A DNA stretch of 64,000 bases, from assembly GCA_030248215.1 (NCBI GenBank), contig JASANG010001247.1, positions 236,685 to 300,684 on the forward strand. Reading direction: 5' to 3'. A model generated the notes under the pieces. The model was not told the DNA's origin. It did not search any database and saw only the letters and a program-made list of their open reading frames with translations. This document shows, piece after piece, positions 24,742-36,838 of the stretch. Source of the DNA: Enoplolaimus lenunculus (taxonomy: Eukaryota > Nematoda > Enoplea > Enoplida > Thoracostomopsidae). The position numbers and the translations under genes are program-made. Every line of letters starts with the position of its first letter. The first letter of the stretch is position 1.

Positions 24742-24910
24742 CAGTGGCGGATCAAGACATTTCTGGCCAGAGGTGTTGCCAATATGTCCTGATGAAAATA
24801 GCTCTCGAGCGAAGCGTGCATGAAGCTGAACGTAATTTAGTTGTAAATCTTAATATAACATTTTGTTTTGATCCCTGCTGGCAAGGACTAGGCGTGGATG
24901 ACCTCCTTGT
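24742..24910. mobile_element. GGATC-type element fragment
   Basis: Starts CAGTGGCGGATCAAGACAT and shares its layout with 32356-32533. The right boundary is uncertain. The 80-codon frame that begins inside the terminal repeat has no recognisable domain. Confidence 0.4.
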
Positions 24911-25079
24911 ATCTGACCGTGGTTATACGCTAATTTTAAGCGGTACTTTTTTATTGACATGTATATATACTTTAAAATCTGCATGACACCAATTACCAGG
25001 TAGGGATTTAGGTTGTTTTCAAATGGTGAGTTGCGACAGGGACACTCTGTTGCACTTAATGTTAAGTTTAAAACTTCGG

Positions 25080-25235
25080 CACACGCAAGGATCAGGGGCA
25101 GAACGTTATTCTGTGGGACTGGAATAGAGTAATATTAAGCTTTAGACTAATTTTTTGCTTAAGCTTAGGCGTAGGCTTAGGTATAAGTAGGCTTAGTCGT
25201 AGGCTTAGAAATAGGCGTATACTGTTCCGTTCGTG
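25080..25235 (-). repeat. TTAGGC-element copy 3
   Basis: CAGGGGCAGAACG, then GGGACTGGAATAGAGTAA, AAGCTTTAGACTAATTTTTT, then the hexamer-rich part (CTTAGGCGTAGGCTTAGG). The right flank (TGTTCTATACAATGTCCAAA) also matches the flank of the 36.7-kb copy, so the element extends further than the hexamer block. Confidence 0.8.
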
Positions 25236-26198
25236 TTCTATACAATGTCCAAAACTTCAATATTTTTGCTGGTTGGTTTCAAACTTACATTAGTTAACAT
25301 CGACTCTTCCTTACGGCGCGGCTATAGCGCTTATGGCAAATTTGAAGTTCAGTTTAGTTACAAATTCCGCGTCTATGTTGGGTGGCCGATGCTTGTTCAT
25401 TATTTAAAATGGCTTTTTCGAGCTTTCGTCTTTGGCAACCTGCCTTATCTTGGATTAGAGCGGAGAAGCAATAGACACCTTTCGTGTTTTGCAACTTACT
25501 TCCCAGCGTGAGCAATTACTAGGATAGTGTAGAATTTTAAAATGAACTGGAGGCTTAAAATTTTTGAGCTCGCATGGAGGTTTGCTTTCGCCAGAGGGCC
25601 CATTTTGTTCCAGGCCCTTATGAAGCAAAGATTGCAGTAGCGCATCTAGAAATGACTGATGGAGAGGTCGCAATAAACGATCCATAAGCCAAACACCGTT
25701 TTAGTGATAAATATCCAATTTTTTGGGTTCTGTATCGGACCGGTCAAAAATCCGATCGTCTGTTTTGTAAAATATACGAAATGCTAAACATAGAATTTTA
25801 GTTTCGGTTAGGTTATTTTGCGAATATGTAAAAACCATATTTCCAAAAAAACCACGAGTTGCCCCGTTTACTGTCAGGTGTTATACAGCTAACTACTTGT
25901 CACGTCGATTATAGCCGCCCTAACTAAATAGCTTGCAGTAAAAACGAACATTAGTTCTTCTGGCTGAAATCTGAGAAACATATTTGCACAGAGACTTTTT
26001 TTCCGGCCGTACTAGACATACACAAATTGGCTTAAATGTGTATTCAGCTGTTTTAAACACATGTTCAGGTTACGATGTTCAAAGTATGAATATCGAATCT
26101 CATTATAGTGGCATTAAACGCCAACAACTGTGGGATCGAACCAACGCGGCACTGTTCAATATCTACTGAGTTCGCAGCGAAAAAAACTGGCCACAGTA

Positions 26199-26646
26199 CT
26201 GTAGTGACCCGAATAAGATGGGGTAATAAGAGGGAGGTCCCCAGTTTGAGTCCCCATCAATAGGAGTCCGTATACCTAATAAGAGCCCGTAAGCGGATAG
26301 AGTCCCTAAACCCTAATTATAATCCATAGGTATCAATTATCCCTGATTGTAGCGCATAAATAACTACAGAACCAAATAAAGTTGAGTTGAAATCTTTAAA
26401 GCATACTTAACTTTTCAACGTGCATTCCTAAGTATAACCTTAAATTATCGCTCAAGTTTTTGATACAAGACAAATTAACGTTTATATAATTCAACGGATA
26501 GTTGCAATACCGGATATATTTCAGTAACGTAGGACGGCGGAGGACGAGTTTAAAATAAATAACAGTCCGTAACTAAATAACAAGGGATCTCCCCTCTGGA
26601 GAGGCCAAATAAATATGAGTCGCTCCTCTTATTCGGATCACTACAG
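26199..26646. mobile_element. Non-autonomous DNA transposon, TA-flanked family, copy 2 (complete)
   Basis: Terminal inverted repeats CTGTAGTGACCCGAATAAGA and TCTTATTCGGATCACTACAG are 20 bp with one mismatch. The element is flanked by TA on both sides (26197-26198 and 26647-26648), consistent with a TA target duplication. Length is 448 bp, with no open frame of note. It aligns throughout with 3448-3881. Confidence 0.9.
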
Positions 26647-27119
26647 TACCGGTCGAACAATACTTTATTCAGTATCAATACCTCGACTAACTGACAATGA
26701 CCTAGAACTTTATCGTTGATCATACTAGAAAAAAGCTTTTTAGTTTTCGTCTGGTTTAGTGCTCAGGGTCTGTTTGATTTAACGGACCTAAAACTGGTAA
26801 TTTTTTTTGATTTCACCATTTATGGCGACGTGAATATTGATTTTTTTTCGTTTGTTACGCGCGCTGCTGGTAAAAATGGCGCTTTTAAGCAAGAATTTAT
26901 GACGCGATGAGGTTTTATACTGGCAAATATATAGTTAGATTTGTGTGACCTTTTGATCCTTTGTGAGGTGTGGCTTTAAAAAGCAAGACTAAAGCGGCGA
27001 ATATTTGATTATATTGGCGGTATAGCATACTTGAAGCATTCTAAACGCTGTGATAGACGGAGCATTATACACTAACATTTATTGTGGAATAACTTACCCA
27101 TTTTACATGTTAAGTTAAC

Positions 27120-27181
27120 AGAGTTAATATATACATATTTGTATATGTATATAATATATATGCATATAATATATACATGTA
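27120..27181. repeat. (TA)n-rich simple repeat
   Basis: Alternating TATA/CATATA words directly precede a foldback element. Confidence 0.8.
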
Positions 27182-27400
27182 CACTGTAAAAAATGGGGAG
27201 TCAAATTGACTCTCTCGGAAATAGGCTTTTCCTGACTACACAAACTGAGTCAAATTTGACTCCGCATGAGTCAAATTGGACTCTCTGAGCGATTCAGTGA
27301 ATCGAATTTGACTCTGGCGGAGTCAAATTTGACTTAGTTTGTGTAGTCAGGAAAAGCCTGTTGCCGAAAGAGTCAATTTGACTCACCATTATTTACAGTG
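27182..27400. mobile_element. 219-bp foldback MITE, copy 1
   Basis: The whole element is a long hairpin. CACTGTAAAAAATGG-type ends are followed by GGAGTCAAATTGACTC, GGCTTTTCCTGACTACACAA and GAGTCAAATTTGACTC, which reappear inverted in the right half. TA flanks both ends. There is no coding capacity. It is about 95% like 31758-31976 by eye. Confidence 0.9.
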
Positions 27401-30400
27401 TAGGCGCATCCAGAAGGCTGAAGGACGCATAATCCCAGCCAGTCCTGAAGCTCACGTGCGTTTTTATTTAAAATTTATAAAGAAAATCTTGCGCTTTCGG
27501 TTGCTAACCGTCCTTTAAGTTTTGTTGCATTCGAGCAATTGCTAATGACTGATGTCACAGCTCGACAAATGATTGATTTTTTACAGTTTTTGCAACAGAA
27601 TTAACGATCCATATTAATTATAGGCTCCTGTCCATTGGGCGATATAGAAACCGAGTGACTCAAAGACTAGAAGGCTTACGCTTTGTATGAGTCTTATATT
27701 TAAGCTTATGTGTAGGTATACGCTTAGATTTATTCTTTGGTTTACGCTCAGGCTTTAGTTTGGTTAGCAAACCCAAAATAGTTAAGAACACACTCACGAA
27801 TAAATTCTATTTCGGTATTAAAAACGAGTAGCGCAAATTAAAAAAAAAGTGAAAAAATTCTGGTTTGGCATGCGTAGAAAATCATTAGTAACACCGGATG
27901 AACTTCATTTATTCATACTGTGCAAAGTTTCCGGTGTACACATCTAGGCCGTCTTTTATCATTTTGTTCTAATGGTGGAATGATGCTGAAATAAATGTTT
28001 TCGCCACCCAACGCGTTCAAGAACTGTCAACCCCAGCGTGGTGTATTTATGCTGTTTTGGTATCATCAATGAAATTTTAAAATTTAGAAATGTATCAAAA
28101 CCCCAGCTAGCTATCGTTGCGTTTAATTCCAGCATGGAAATATCTAATTCGAGTAGTGCTGTGATTTGAAAATGTATTTATTTTCTTTTTTCCCACGCTA
28201 GTGTTATCATTTGATACAAAGCAAAGGTTCACTCCCACATTACTGTTTATTAATGTAGTAAGCGTAGAAGTGACATGAGCTTATGCTAACGCTAAACCTA
28301 CGCCTTAGTAAAAACCAAAATTGATTCCCAGCCTAAGCCTATTTGTTTAATCTCGTCATTTGTGTTAGGGGGTGGGCGCAAAGCATATGCATACGCTAAT
28401 CCCACGCCTAAAAACCTAACCCTAATATGATCTTTAGCCTGTTTTTTTTAATTTCGTCCTTTGTGTGGGAGGCGTATAGTTTTGTGTGGGAGCAAACAAG
28501 TAACTGTTTTAAACGATTTACCGCCAACTCTGCTGATTCGTACCGGTCTCGGTGTCCGTTTTTGTGACCAATTTTCTAAATAGTTGTGTTGTTTTGAAAA
28601 TTAACAATAAATCATGTCAAGATTGTGACAATGTAATGCAGGCAATTGCATAAAATGTTCCTGCGTGGTACCATTAACCTAACACTTGTGACAGTGCACC
28701 ATTATCTTTGAAATTTTTAACCTTGATACCGTTTGAACAAGCTTAAGCTATGCTAGCTGTCGATGTTGATACTAATGAACAGCACCACTTGGAGCCTTTT
28801 GCGAAAGCATTTAAGTTGTGTGGTAGCCCAGGCTTTGCTATAAGCATTCGTTGTGCATCCGCCTCCGTAACCAGAAGGAGGCCAAAGGGGGGCTCAGCCC
28901 CCCCCCTGGAATGAATTTGCCCACCGTAGGAAATTTCCAACTTTTTTTGTAAGTCATCGAAATCCCTCGTATGTCCCTCCTGCAAAATTTTTAGTCTCAC
29001 TAGCAAGATGAGGTGGCTAACGGCCTGTGTAAAGGTTTTTTGAACTGCGACAAAAAAAGGTTCTCTAAAAGATCAAAGCTTTAGTTGAAATTCGTAACAC
29101 CAATTTCTCTTTACCAAATGAAATTTCAGCCAATATATATGTGAATCGTGGCGTAATGCTTAGTATTCGGCATGAGACCAACTCTAGCTTGTAACCAGAA
29201 GTAGGTCAAAAGGAAGCTAGAAAACATGTGTGCCCATAGAAAACATTTAACACCGCTTATAAATCATCGGAAATCATCGCATACCCATTTTAAAATTTTA
29301 ACCCCTTAACATGGTGAACTGGCTACAGGCCTGGCCCGATTAAACCTATAACGGTTCGACATTAGCATTTTAAATAAGAGTTTTTGAAAGGTCGCGTTAT
29401 TCAGATGAGCAGCAAACGCTGTTATTTGGATTGGTTCAAGGATATACACAGAACTTTGAACGGGAACATAAGAACGAATTACAATTGCACATGACCTCCA
29501 AGTCTCTAAACTACCCAAAAACTGCTATAAAACAGGTATGGAAAAGTTTCCATCCCTAGTGCTATAAGATACCTATTTAAGCGGTCCAGTGTAGTTTTTT
29601 TGGTCAAATGATTTTAATTCAACGAGCAAAACAATTTGAACTACAATTGTATTGATTTTAAAAACTGCTACACAATCGCATACCGTTTATATGATTAATT
29701 TGTTGTCAGGAACAAACAAATTATGGTCTTGTAGAAGGAATAAGCTTTAATGCGGCGTTCTCTCTGAAGCTTGTCTGATTGAACTGATCGAAAAATCTGT
29801 TGTTTGTTTAGCCGGTTACACCTTTGGAAACGTTATCAAATCTTGTTGTTTTTGTGCAAATACACCATTACATCTACTCAAATGTTTCTCATTTGCAGCC
29901 CAGCAACCAGGAATTATTGATAGAGGAGGTAAGAACATTTTTAAGGGGTGGATCAAGTAAAATATGCACCCATAGAATTTGTTTATGCTATTAAGATTTC
30001 TCCCGCCGCGTGCGGAGAAGACGGCCATAAAGGGGCAATGATGCGGCTTGGGAAAACGTAGGACCTTAAAAACTGTAATTTATCTAAAATTTACAATTGA
30101 GTGTTCGAGGATCAGCGGAGGTTGTGAGAAGTTCAAATAGGCAAATTTTTTTGAAAAATTTTAAACATTTTTGGGCAAACAATGGCTAAGGAGGATATAT
30201 TAAAAACAACTGATACTCCCATAATTTCGGAACTGCGCATTTGGCGTTGCTAAATTTTTAAACCCACTTCTAAAGTTGCATATTGACTTGGTAAGAAAAA
30301 AAGCCACTCCAAACGCTAATTGTTGTTTGAGCACCGCCAGAAAACTACCACATATCGCAAACTAAAAATTTTAGTCAATAGATAACAAAAGTTTCATGTC

Positions 30401-31757
30401 CCTTAACTTATTAGTATTTCGTTATAAATTGTTTGTTTTGAAAATCGGAATTCTAAGTTGATTTTGGGTAGTAGTACTTGAATTGGTCGTAGTCCTGTCT
30501 TATTGTACATTGTAATCGTTCGTCTGGCTATCGAGCACAACAGTTGTCTAAGTATTCACCTTGGTTGTTTACAGCGCAATTTCTATAACAACTTGTTCAA
30601 CATTGGTGCACCCTCACTAGCATCGAAATGCACTAGCGTCTATAGTTTACACAAATTATAAATGCTGTGTTAATGGCCTCGAAACGCTGTTAAAGCATAG
30701 CGAATCCTGACTGATATGTAGAAAAGTATCCCCCAAAGGTTGTGTCTTGCAAAAAAAGTTCGAAATTTCCTAAAATTGCGCCACCGCTCTGTTCCGTCTA
30801 AAAAGTTGTCTTGTATTAAGTTCCATCGCTTTTGTTTAATTCCGATACATTTCCGATAGGGTCAGGATCAAAGTAGTACGCGTGAAGTAAACAATGCAAT
30901 ATTATTTTAACTTTGGATCAAACGACGTTGTAACAAGGGTCCACAACAAAGCTTTTGTCATTTGTATTCTATGATTTTATTTGCAAAACCGTTTGTGCGA
31001 CGAACGCAATTCCTTGGTTCTTGTATACTGGTACCATAGCTTTTGAAGTTTGCAGAATTTCGCACATCTTATATTAATTAGGATCAGGCAGTAGTCTAGA
31101 CCGTGGCTTAATCGCAGGCTTAAATTCAGGTTTAAACTCATGAGTAGGCTCAGGCTTACAATCAGGCGTCTAAAGAGTTGCGTACAAGAGCCGAGCTTTA
31201 GGTTTGGACTTAAATATTAATCTGCATCGTAAATTAAATTTTCACGTCAACAGGCAATTGCAAGTCCACAGTAGTATCGCAATACTGCAATCAAAATGTT
31301 GCCCTTTGCTATTTTACCTAGGGATATTTTTTTGCAATTTCAGACACAGCACAACTATTAATCTTGTAACATTATTAATACATTTCATTATGGCAACCAT
31401 TGTTGAACAACACTCAATGAACGTGATATCGTCCATTTTAGAGGTAAGTTTATTCATTTGTTGCTGATTTAGCAATCTTTATTCAAAAACATGCATGCTT
31501 GCTGTTTACTTAAATTATTTAGAATCGATAACGCCGAAGGGACGAGACATGTATGCAAATTTAAGCTCTTGTGCCGTTTTTCAGGTAAGCTTAGGCTTAG
31601 TATGACGGCTAAGCTTTAGTCTAAGGTTTGAGATTCGCAAAAGATTTACCTAAGTCTTAGCCTAGTCTATGCGTTTGTCTAAGTGTTTAAAAACATTCAA
31701 CGGAAGCCATTTTTACTACAAAGCAACTATTCTCACAATTCCCATTTAGTTATTGCA
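27401..31757. other. Repeat-rich gene-free stretch
   Basis: Contains TTAGGC-like fragments at about 27660-27775, 28260-28440, 31085-31200 and 31585-31690. Two units of the GCTCAGCCCC/GGGCCT family lie at about 28861-29030 and 29190-29345. A short plus-strand frame at about 31330-31445 ends at a GTAAGT donor, but the nearest in-phase acceptor would make a 29-base intron, so I do not call a gene. Confidence 0.4.
28861..29030 (-). repeat. Dispersed GCTCAGCCCC / GGGCCT family, best copy
   Basis: A G-run and C-run around GGGGCTCAGCCCC form a hairpin, followed by AAATTTTTAG-type blocks and a GCCTGTG/GGGCCT end. Related units lie at about 20050, 29190, 34131, 36991, 37370 and 52895. No coding capacity; the class is unknown. 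Confidence 0.6.
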
Positions 31758-31976
31758 CACTGTAAAAAATGGGGAGTCAAATTGACTCTCGCGGTAATAG
31801 GCTTTTCCTGACTACACAACCTGAGTCAAATTTAACTCCGCCAGAGTCAAATTGGACTCTCTGAGCGATTCAGTGAATCGAATTTGACTCTGACGGAGTC
31901 AAATTTGACTCAGTTTGTGTAGTCAGGAAAAGCCTATTTCCGAGAGAGTCAATTTGTCTCCCCATTTTTTACAGTG
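31758..31976. mobile_element. 219-bp foldback MITE, copy 2
   Basis: Same length and same hairpin architecture as 27182-27400, with scattered single differences. The left flank here reads CA instead of TA. Confidence 0.9.
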
Positions 31977-32355
31977 TAGTTTCCAAGCAATTAATGCTTG
32001 ATCAAGTAAATAACTAAACGCAATAATCAGCGATTAGAATTTGCGCAACTAAGACTGTTACCTTTACAAATATAAAAGACCTCTGTTCCACAGGGTCGAA
32101 CGGAAATACCGGCTATTCTGCACCAACGGAGCACTCAGCGGTGAATTTTAACATATTCAACTGTTATGAAAACATTTTCGCTTTCCCAAGAGTCAAACAA
32201 AAAAGCGTAATACAGAGCGATGAAATATTATCGAGTTAATGTTCAAATTTTACACGCGTTGAAAACCAATTGTACGAACGAAATTGCGTAATAAGACAAC
32301 CCACAGTTGTATAGACTATGAAACATGGACGTATGTTACAGCATACGGATTACCG

Positions 32356-32533
32356 CAGTGGCGAATCCAGAAAATTTTGATGGATAGGCATCGCGATAGA
32401 GACCATTTGCGAAAATCTCACAAACGAGAAGCGGAACACAATTTTAGTACAGAATCGTAACCGAAAATGCTTGTTTTAATTCCTGTTGAAGGGTATAGGC
32501 CTGGGTAGGTGACGTGCCACGGATCTGCCAGTA
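32356..32533. mobile_element. GGATCC-type MITE
   Basis: Left end CAGTGGCGAATCCAG, right end GGATCTGCCAGT (inverted match with few differences); about 178 bp with no coding capacity. hAT-like ends are inferred. Confidence 0.55.
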
Positions 32534-33760
32534 CAGATTGCACATTGTGCAATGTATCTTACAGGAGTGTGCATATGCTCTACTCCGCCTAGTGCTTCGG
32601 TACAAAATGTTGAATGGCTTGATTGATAAAAGTATATCTTGGGTGTTTAAAGTGTAGAGGTGCGTTGCAGATTAGCATATGTGAATAGGATCACAGTCGG
32701 CGCTTCAGTTCGGGAGATAATTTCAAAGACATGTTAAACAAGCGTAGTGAGAGTGATAATTTTTTGGTTCATACGACAACAACATCTCTCCCAAGGCGGT
32801 GCGCGGCGAGTGTAGCGCTAAGGATGGGTCTTCAAGTTGCTAACTAACAAATAACTGGCAAAAGCGCTTGTTTGGGATCAGATTGGGAATCATTTGATTT
32901 TATATTTTTGCTCCAGAAAGTAAAACCTTTAAATTTGGCAAGGCGAATTCGTTATAGAAACAAAATCCGTTGGTAGAAACAAAATTTCGATGGCTTCGCG
33001 CCTCAAGGATAGACTGCTTCCTGGCGTACCGGGAAAATTCAATATGGGCCAGTCAAAAATTTGACTACTCAACAGAATGCCAAAATCATGGGTGTATAAG
33101 ACTGTTGTGTTAGATAGTCAGCTTTTGGCGTGTTTGTATCAAGATACCAGAGCCGATTTCTATTGCTAGTTCTGCCTTGCGAATGTTAGTGAATGCTGCA
33201 AAGTGAATTTAGGCCCAGTTTGTAGGTATGTATTAAACAAAAACACTAAATTTATTTTCGTTAAAATAAAAAGCCAACAAAGCAAGTGTTTGTGAGATTT
33301 GAAATTAATTGTTTTTTTTTTCGGTTTCCAAATATAAAATTTAATCAAAATCTTAGTAGCGACACACTTCATCTCTTGGGCATCGTAATGTTTTTATGTT
33401 TTGAACAAAATGTTAAATCGCAAACTAGTATCTACAATTTGGTTTCAAGTTCCAGTTTTAAGCAAATATTTAACGAATTGTTCGGTAGATATCCTATCCA
33501 TTGAAAGGTTTTCAATTTGAACTAAACAGCATTTCTGCAATGAATTGTTTTTAGCTTTATTTTGACGCGTAAACAAGGAACGAAATACTGCTATAGTTGG
33601 TGGGGTTCGATATACCTTTCCCTTTGCGTTTCCGGAAAGTTCTTGAGATAGGGAACATCACTGACATTTATTGTTACCTAGTGTTCGCATCCGAAGCATA
33701 GGTATATGACACAAGCAGTAACGTCGAGTTGTTATAAGTTTATCGAAACTGAAAATGGCA
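32534..33760. other. Intergenic, nothing recognised
   Basis: AT-rich; frames of 68-72 codons on both strands overlap one another and show no domain. Confidence 0.35.
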
Positions 33761-34111
33761 GGGTTTTTGAAATCTCACTTAAGTATTTACTTTATTTATA
33801 GTTAAGTAATTACTTAAGTCGCAGAAATACTTAAACTTTCGAGGAAAAGCAAACAAACGCAAAATGTGAACCATTGCCATAATATAAAAAGTAATAGTTT
33901 TGCTCTATTTTAAAGAGGCTTCATGAATCTACAATTTAAATTAGACCAAAGTCGGTATGCCTGAACGGTTAGTTTGTAATATATCAAATTTAGTCAGCGA
34001 CTTAAGTATTTACTTAACTTAAGTGCGCTTTTAAAAGCGATCAAATGGTTAAATATTTACTTAGCACGTACTGAAGTACTGAGTTGTACTTAAGTAGGGT
34101 TTCGCAAACCC
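33761..34111. mobile_element. CTTAAG-rich MITE, copy 1
   Basis: The left end GGGTTTTTGAAATCTCACTT and right end (inverse GGGTTTGCGAAACCCTACTT) both run into CTTAAGTA. The interior repeats TACTTAAG palindromes. It is related to 48801-49170. Confidence 0.75.
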
Positions 34112-34130
34112 AGTCAATAATTGCTAAGCA

Positions 34131-34315
34131 CTGAACCGTAGCCAAGGGAGCTCAGCCTCCTCCAGGACAAACTTTGGTTTCCTGAAAAATTTACTGCCAT
34201 GCTTGTAATTCAAGGAAAATTTTTGTAAGCCCCTCATGAAAATTTTTTAGCCCTTTCTGAAAATTTTTTGCCCCTTTTGGCAAAATGAGCTTGCCATGGG
34301 CCTGGCTAAGCAATA
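34131..34315 (-). repeat. GCTCAGCC / GGGCCT family copy
   Basis: GGAGCTCAGCCTCCTCC, repeated AAAATTTTTTAGCCC and AAAATTTTTTGCCCC, then GCCATGGGCCTGG. It matches the unit at 28.9 kb. Confidence 0.55.
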
Positions 34316-34491
34316 ATTTTAAGGTTTTTGCAGGTATTTCCGAAAATTGGGTACAATTATTTGTAATCGTTAACGCATGTTTTGATTTATACTATTGAAG
34401 AGGGTAAGTAAAAAACCCCGTCCGTTTATAATTATCCAATAGATTTTGGTTCAGCTCTCAGGCTTGCAGTTTGAGTCAGCTTACGTAATAT

Positions 34492-34894
34492 CAGGGTTTA
34501 ACCTGATATCTGTTTTGTTTCCAGTAAAAATCGGTTTCCTTCTGTACTGTTATAGAAATAACGGAAATTCTGTTATTTTTACGTTCAATATCAGCTATAA
34601 ATCACGTATATATCTTGCAATGTTTTGCTAAAGATATATGCTCCAATTGCTTGAAATGAAATGAAAAAAATATGAAATTCATCCAAAATCTTAAAAATTT
34701 CGATGCATCCGCATTTTTTCCTTAATTTGTTTGAAAAACAAGTGAATAATATATGCATACCTCAATTGTTTTGGCTGAAAAATAAAACGTTTTTGAAACT
34801 TTTTAACTTCAATATCCGTTGCCCGTTCTGTTTTCATTATTTTAATCGCTATCAGCTTCTGTTTCCGTTATTTTTACTATCCATTTATACCCTG
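34492..34894 (-). mobile_element. CAGGGTG-ended element, copy 2 (inverted)
   Basis: Aligns in reverse orientation with 11181-11615 across the centre (CGATGCATCCGC, TATGAAATTCATC, GGAAATTCTGTTAT). Ends read CAGGGTTTAACC and TTATACCCTG. It is slightly shorter than copy 1. Confidence 0.75.
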
Positions 34895-35431
34895 CTTAAT
34901 ATGAATATCCGCATAATTTGATAAAAGTATTCAAAACGAATTTCAAATACAAATAAGGTTTTCTCCTGGTCATTTTCCAGTTTACCCTTAAAATCGGATT
35001 AAAATTGGTCTGTACGGTTGTTTCTTTGCTAGGTAAAATTTATCCAACGTTGATTTATCGGCTTCTCGTCCCTAAAATTACAAGTAACAGACATAGTTTT
35101 TTTCTGAACATCATGCAATGTTTTTGTTGCAGTCATCTGGGAAACACAATACTGTTTGAATCTCAGTTACTCAAGCCGTCGTTCGTCCTCTATTAAGATA
35201 ATTGAACTGTCAAAATTCTATTTTTGAATTAAGTGCCAAGGGAATATAATATGCTTTATGAATGGAACATATATGATAATGTATGTTCGCTAGGTGCCGT
35301 ACGTGACAGTTGTTGAATGAAATTGGCTATTAGTGAATATTACTACTTTCATTGATAAACTCGCCGCGTCACTACTGTGAAGGACATAACAGTAATATAA
35401 GCATATCCCAAAGCTTAAGCCTAGAATATGC
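34895..35431. other. Intergenic, nothing recognised
   Basis: AT-rich with one short degenerate CCTAAGC-like fragment at about 35405-35425 directly before the SINE-like unit. Confidence 0.4.
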
Positions 35432-35512
35432 GCTGCGAGGCGCAGCGGTGGAGTATTCGCTTAAAGAACAGTAGGCTGAGAGTTCGACCCACGCTCTGGA
35501 GGCCCGTTTTTT
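35432..35512 (+). repeat. tRNA-derived SINE-like unit with Pol III boxes and T6 terminator
   Basis: An A-box-like AGGCGCAGCGG and a B-box-like AGTTCGACCC sit about 41 bases apart, followed by a TTTTTT run at 35507-35512. The acceptor arms do not pair, so it is read as a SINE head and not a tRNA gene. Confidence 0.6.
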
Positions 35513-36686
35513 CAGCTGCTTAGTTATTCATCATCCACAATAATTTTTGTTTGTCGCGTGGAAAATCCAGAAATTCACTTTCTGGAGCAAACATTTTAAT
35601 TCAGTTTCGTTCAAGTAGTGACTCAAGAATTTATTCAGTTGTTAGTCGGTTGCAACTAAAATAAAACTAAAATTAACACCGCAACACTACAACAATTCAT
35701 GGATGACTTTTTTCTTTCGTATAATAAAATTTATGCGCAACTCTTATTTCTGTCCCAGGTGTTAATGTCATAAAATTTCGCTTTTAGTGTATGGTTCAAA
35801 ATTTTTTAAAATTAAATAGTCAATTTCGCTGCACCCTAAATTAAAATTCCGTTCATTTTTTTAAATTGTTTAGAATTTTATGAACCCGCCCGTAACCCGC
35901 TTTTCCAGTTAAAAAAGGTCTGAAGTCTCGGTTGCTACTACCAAGACTGACATTGCGAACCCCAAACACTTCTTACTAGCTCCCAACAAAATTTTAAGGC
36001 GCCAGAAAACTGAAAATGTTTTGCGACCGTTCTTAGTTGTGGCAACCTTGCTACGGTAACCTTTTTGTCTATTCGTCGACTAGCTGTTATAAATTATCAT
36101 TAAAGTTTAGCGCTGGTGCAGAATGTATCTTTCAAAAGGATTATCTTCAAAACTAATGGTTATGATGAGAGACGGTTATCTTCCGCGGCAAGTGTTGTTT
36201 TTCAATGGGGTTACTTGAGCTGTTATGTTTGAAATTGCTCCTGGACACTTCCCCTCACATTTAAAGTGAACGTTTAGGCTCAGGTTTCGGCTTTTAAAAA
36301 GCTTAGTCTTCTGAAGGCTAAGGCTGGAGTGGGGAAAGTGTACAGGAGCTTAGGAAACCGTGTTTCGGTGGCTGGTGGGCATATATTCCAAACACTGTGA
36401 TCATTCTGTTGTGCCTCAGGTATCACCTTATACTTCGAGCCTTGTTTTATCAAAGGTTTCAATAAAGTTCACACGAACAATTCTGAAACACTCCAGCAAA
36501 GTATACAAAATTCTGAATGTGCAACATTCAAACACTATAAATACCCTGGAATATATTAATCAACAGTGACGTTTCGAACTAAGATTTGAAATTTTCATCG
36601 TAACGATTCTCGAAATTTTAAACCCAACAAAAACGCCATATGACAGTTTTCGAGATTTCCAAACAAATTTTGGCCCATGTTAACAT

Positions 36687-36838
36687 CAGGGACAGAACAT
36701 TTTTCTGCGGGACTGCAATAGAGTAGTTTAAGCTTTACACTAATTTATTGCTTAGGCTTAGCCGTATATATAAGCCCATTCTTGCGCTCAGGTTTAGGAT
36801 TAGGCTTAGAATATGCCTATACTACTGTTACGACCCTG
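36687..36838 (-). repeat. TTAGGC-element copy 4
   Basis: CAGGGACAGAACATTTTTCT, GGGACTGCAATAGAGTA, AAGCTTTACACTAATTTATT, then hexamer-rich DNA (GCTTAGGCTTAGC, GGATTAGGCTTAG). A shorter fragment precedes it at about 36265-36345. Confidence 0.8.

Noticed and set aside
31204-31467. Plus-strand coding exon ending at GTAAGT
   Set aside because: The only in-phase continuation needs a 29-base intron, and no further exon could be joined.
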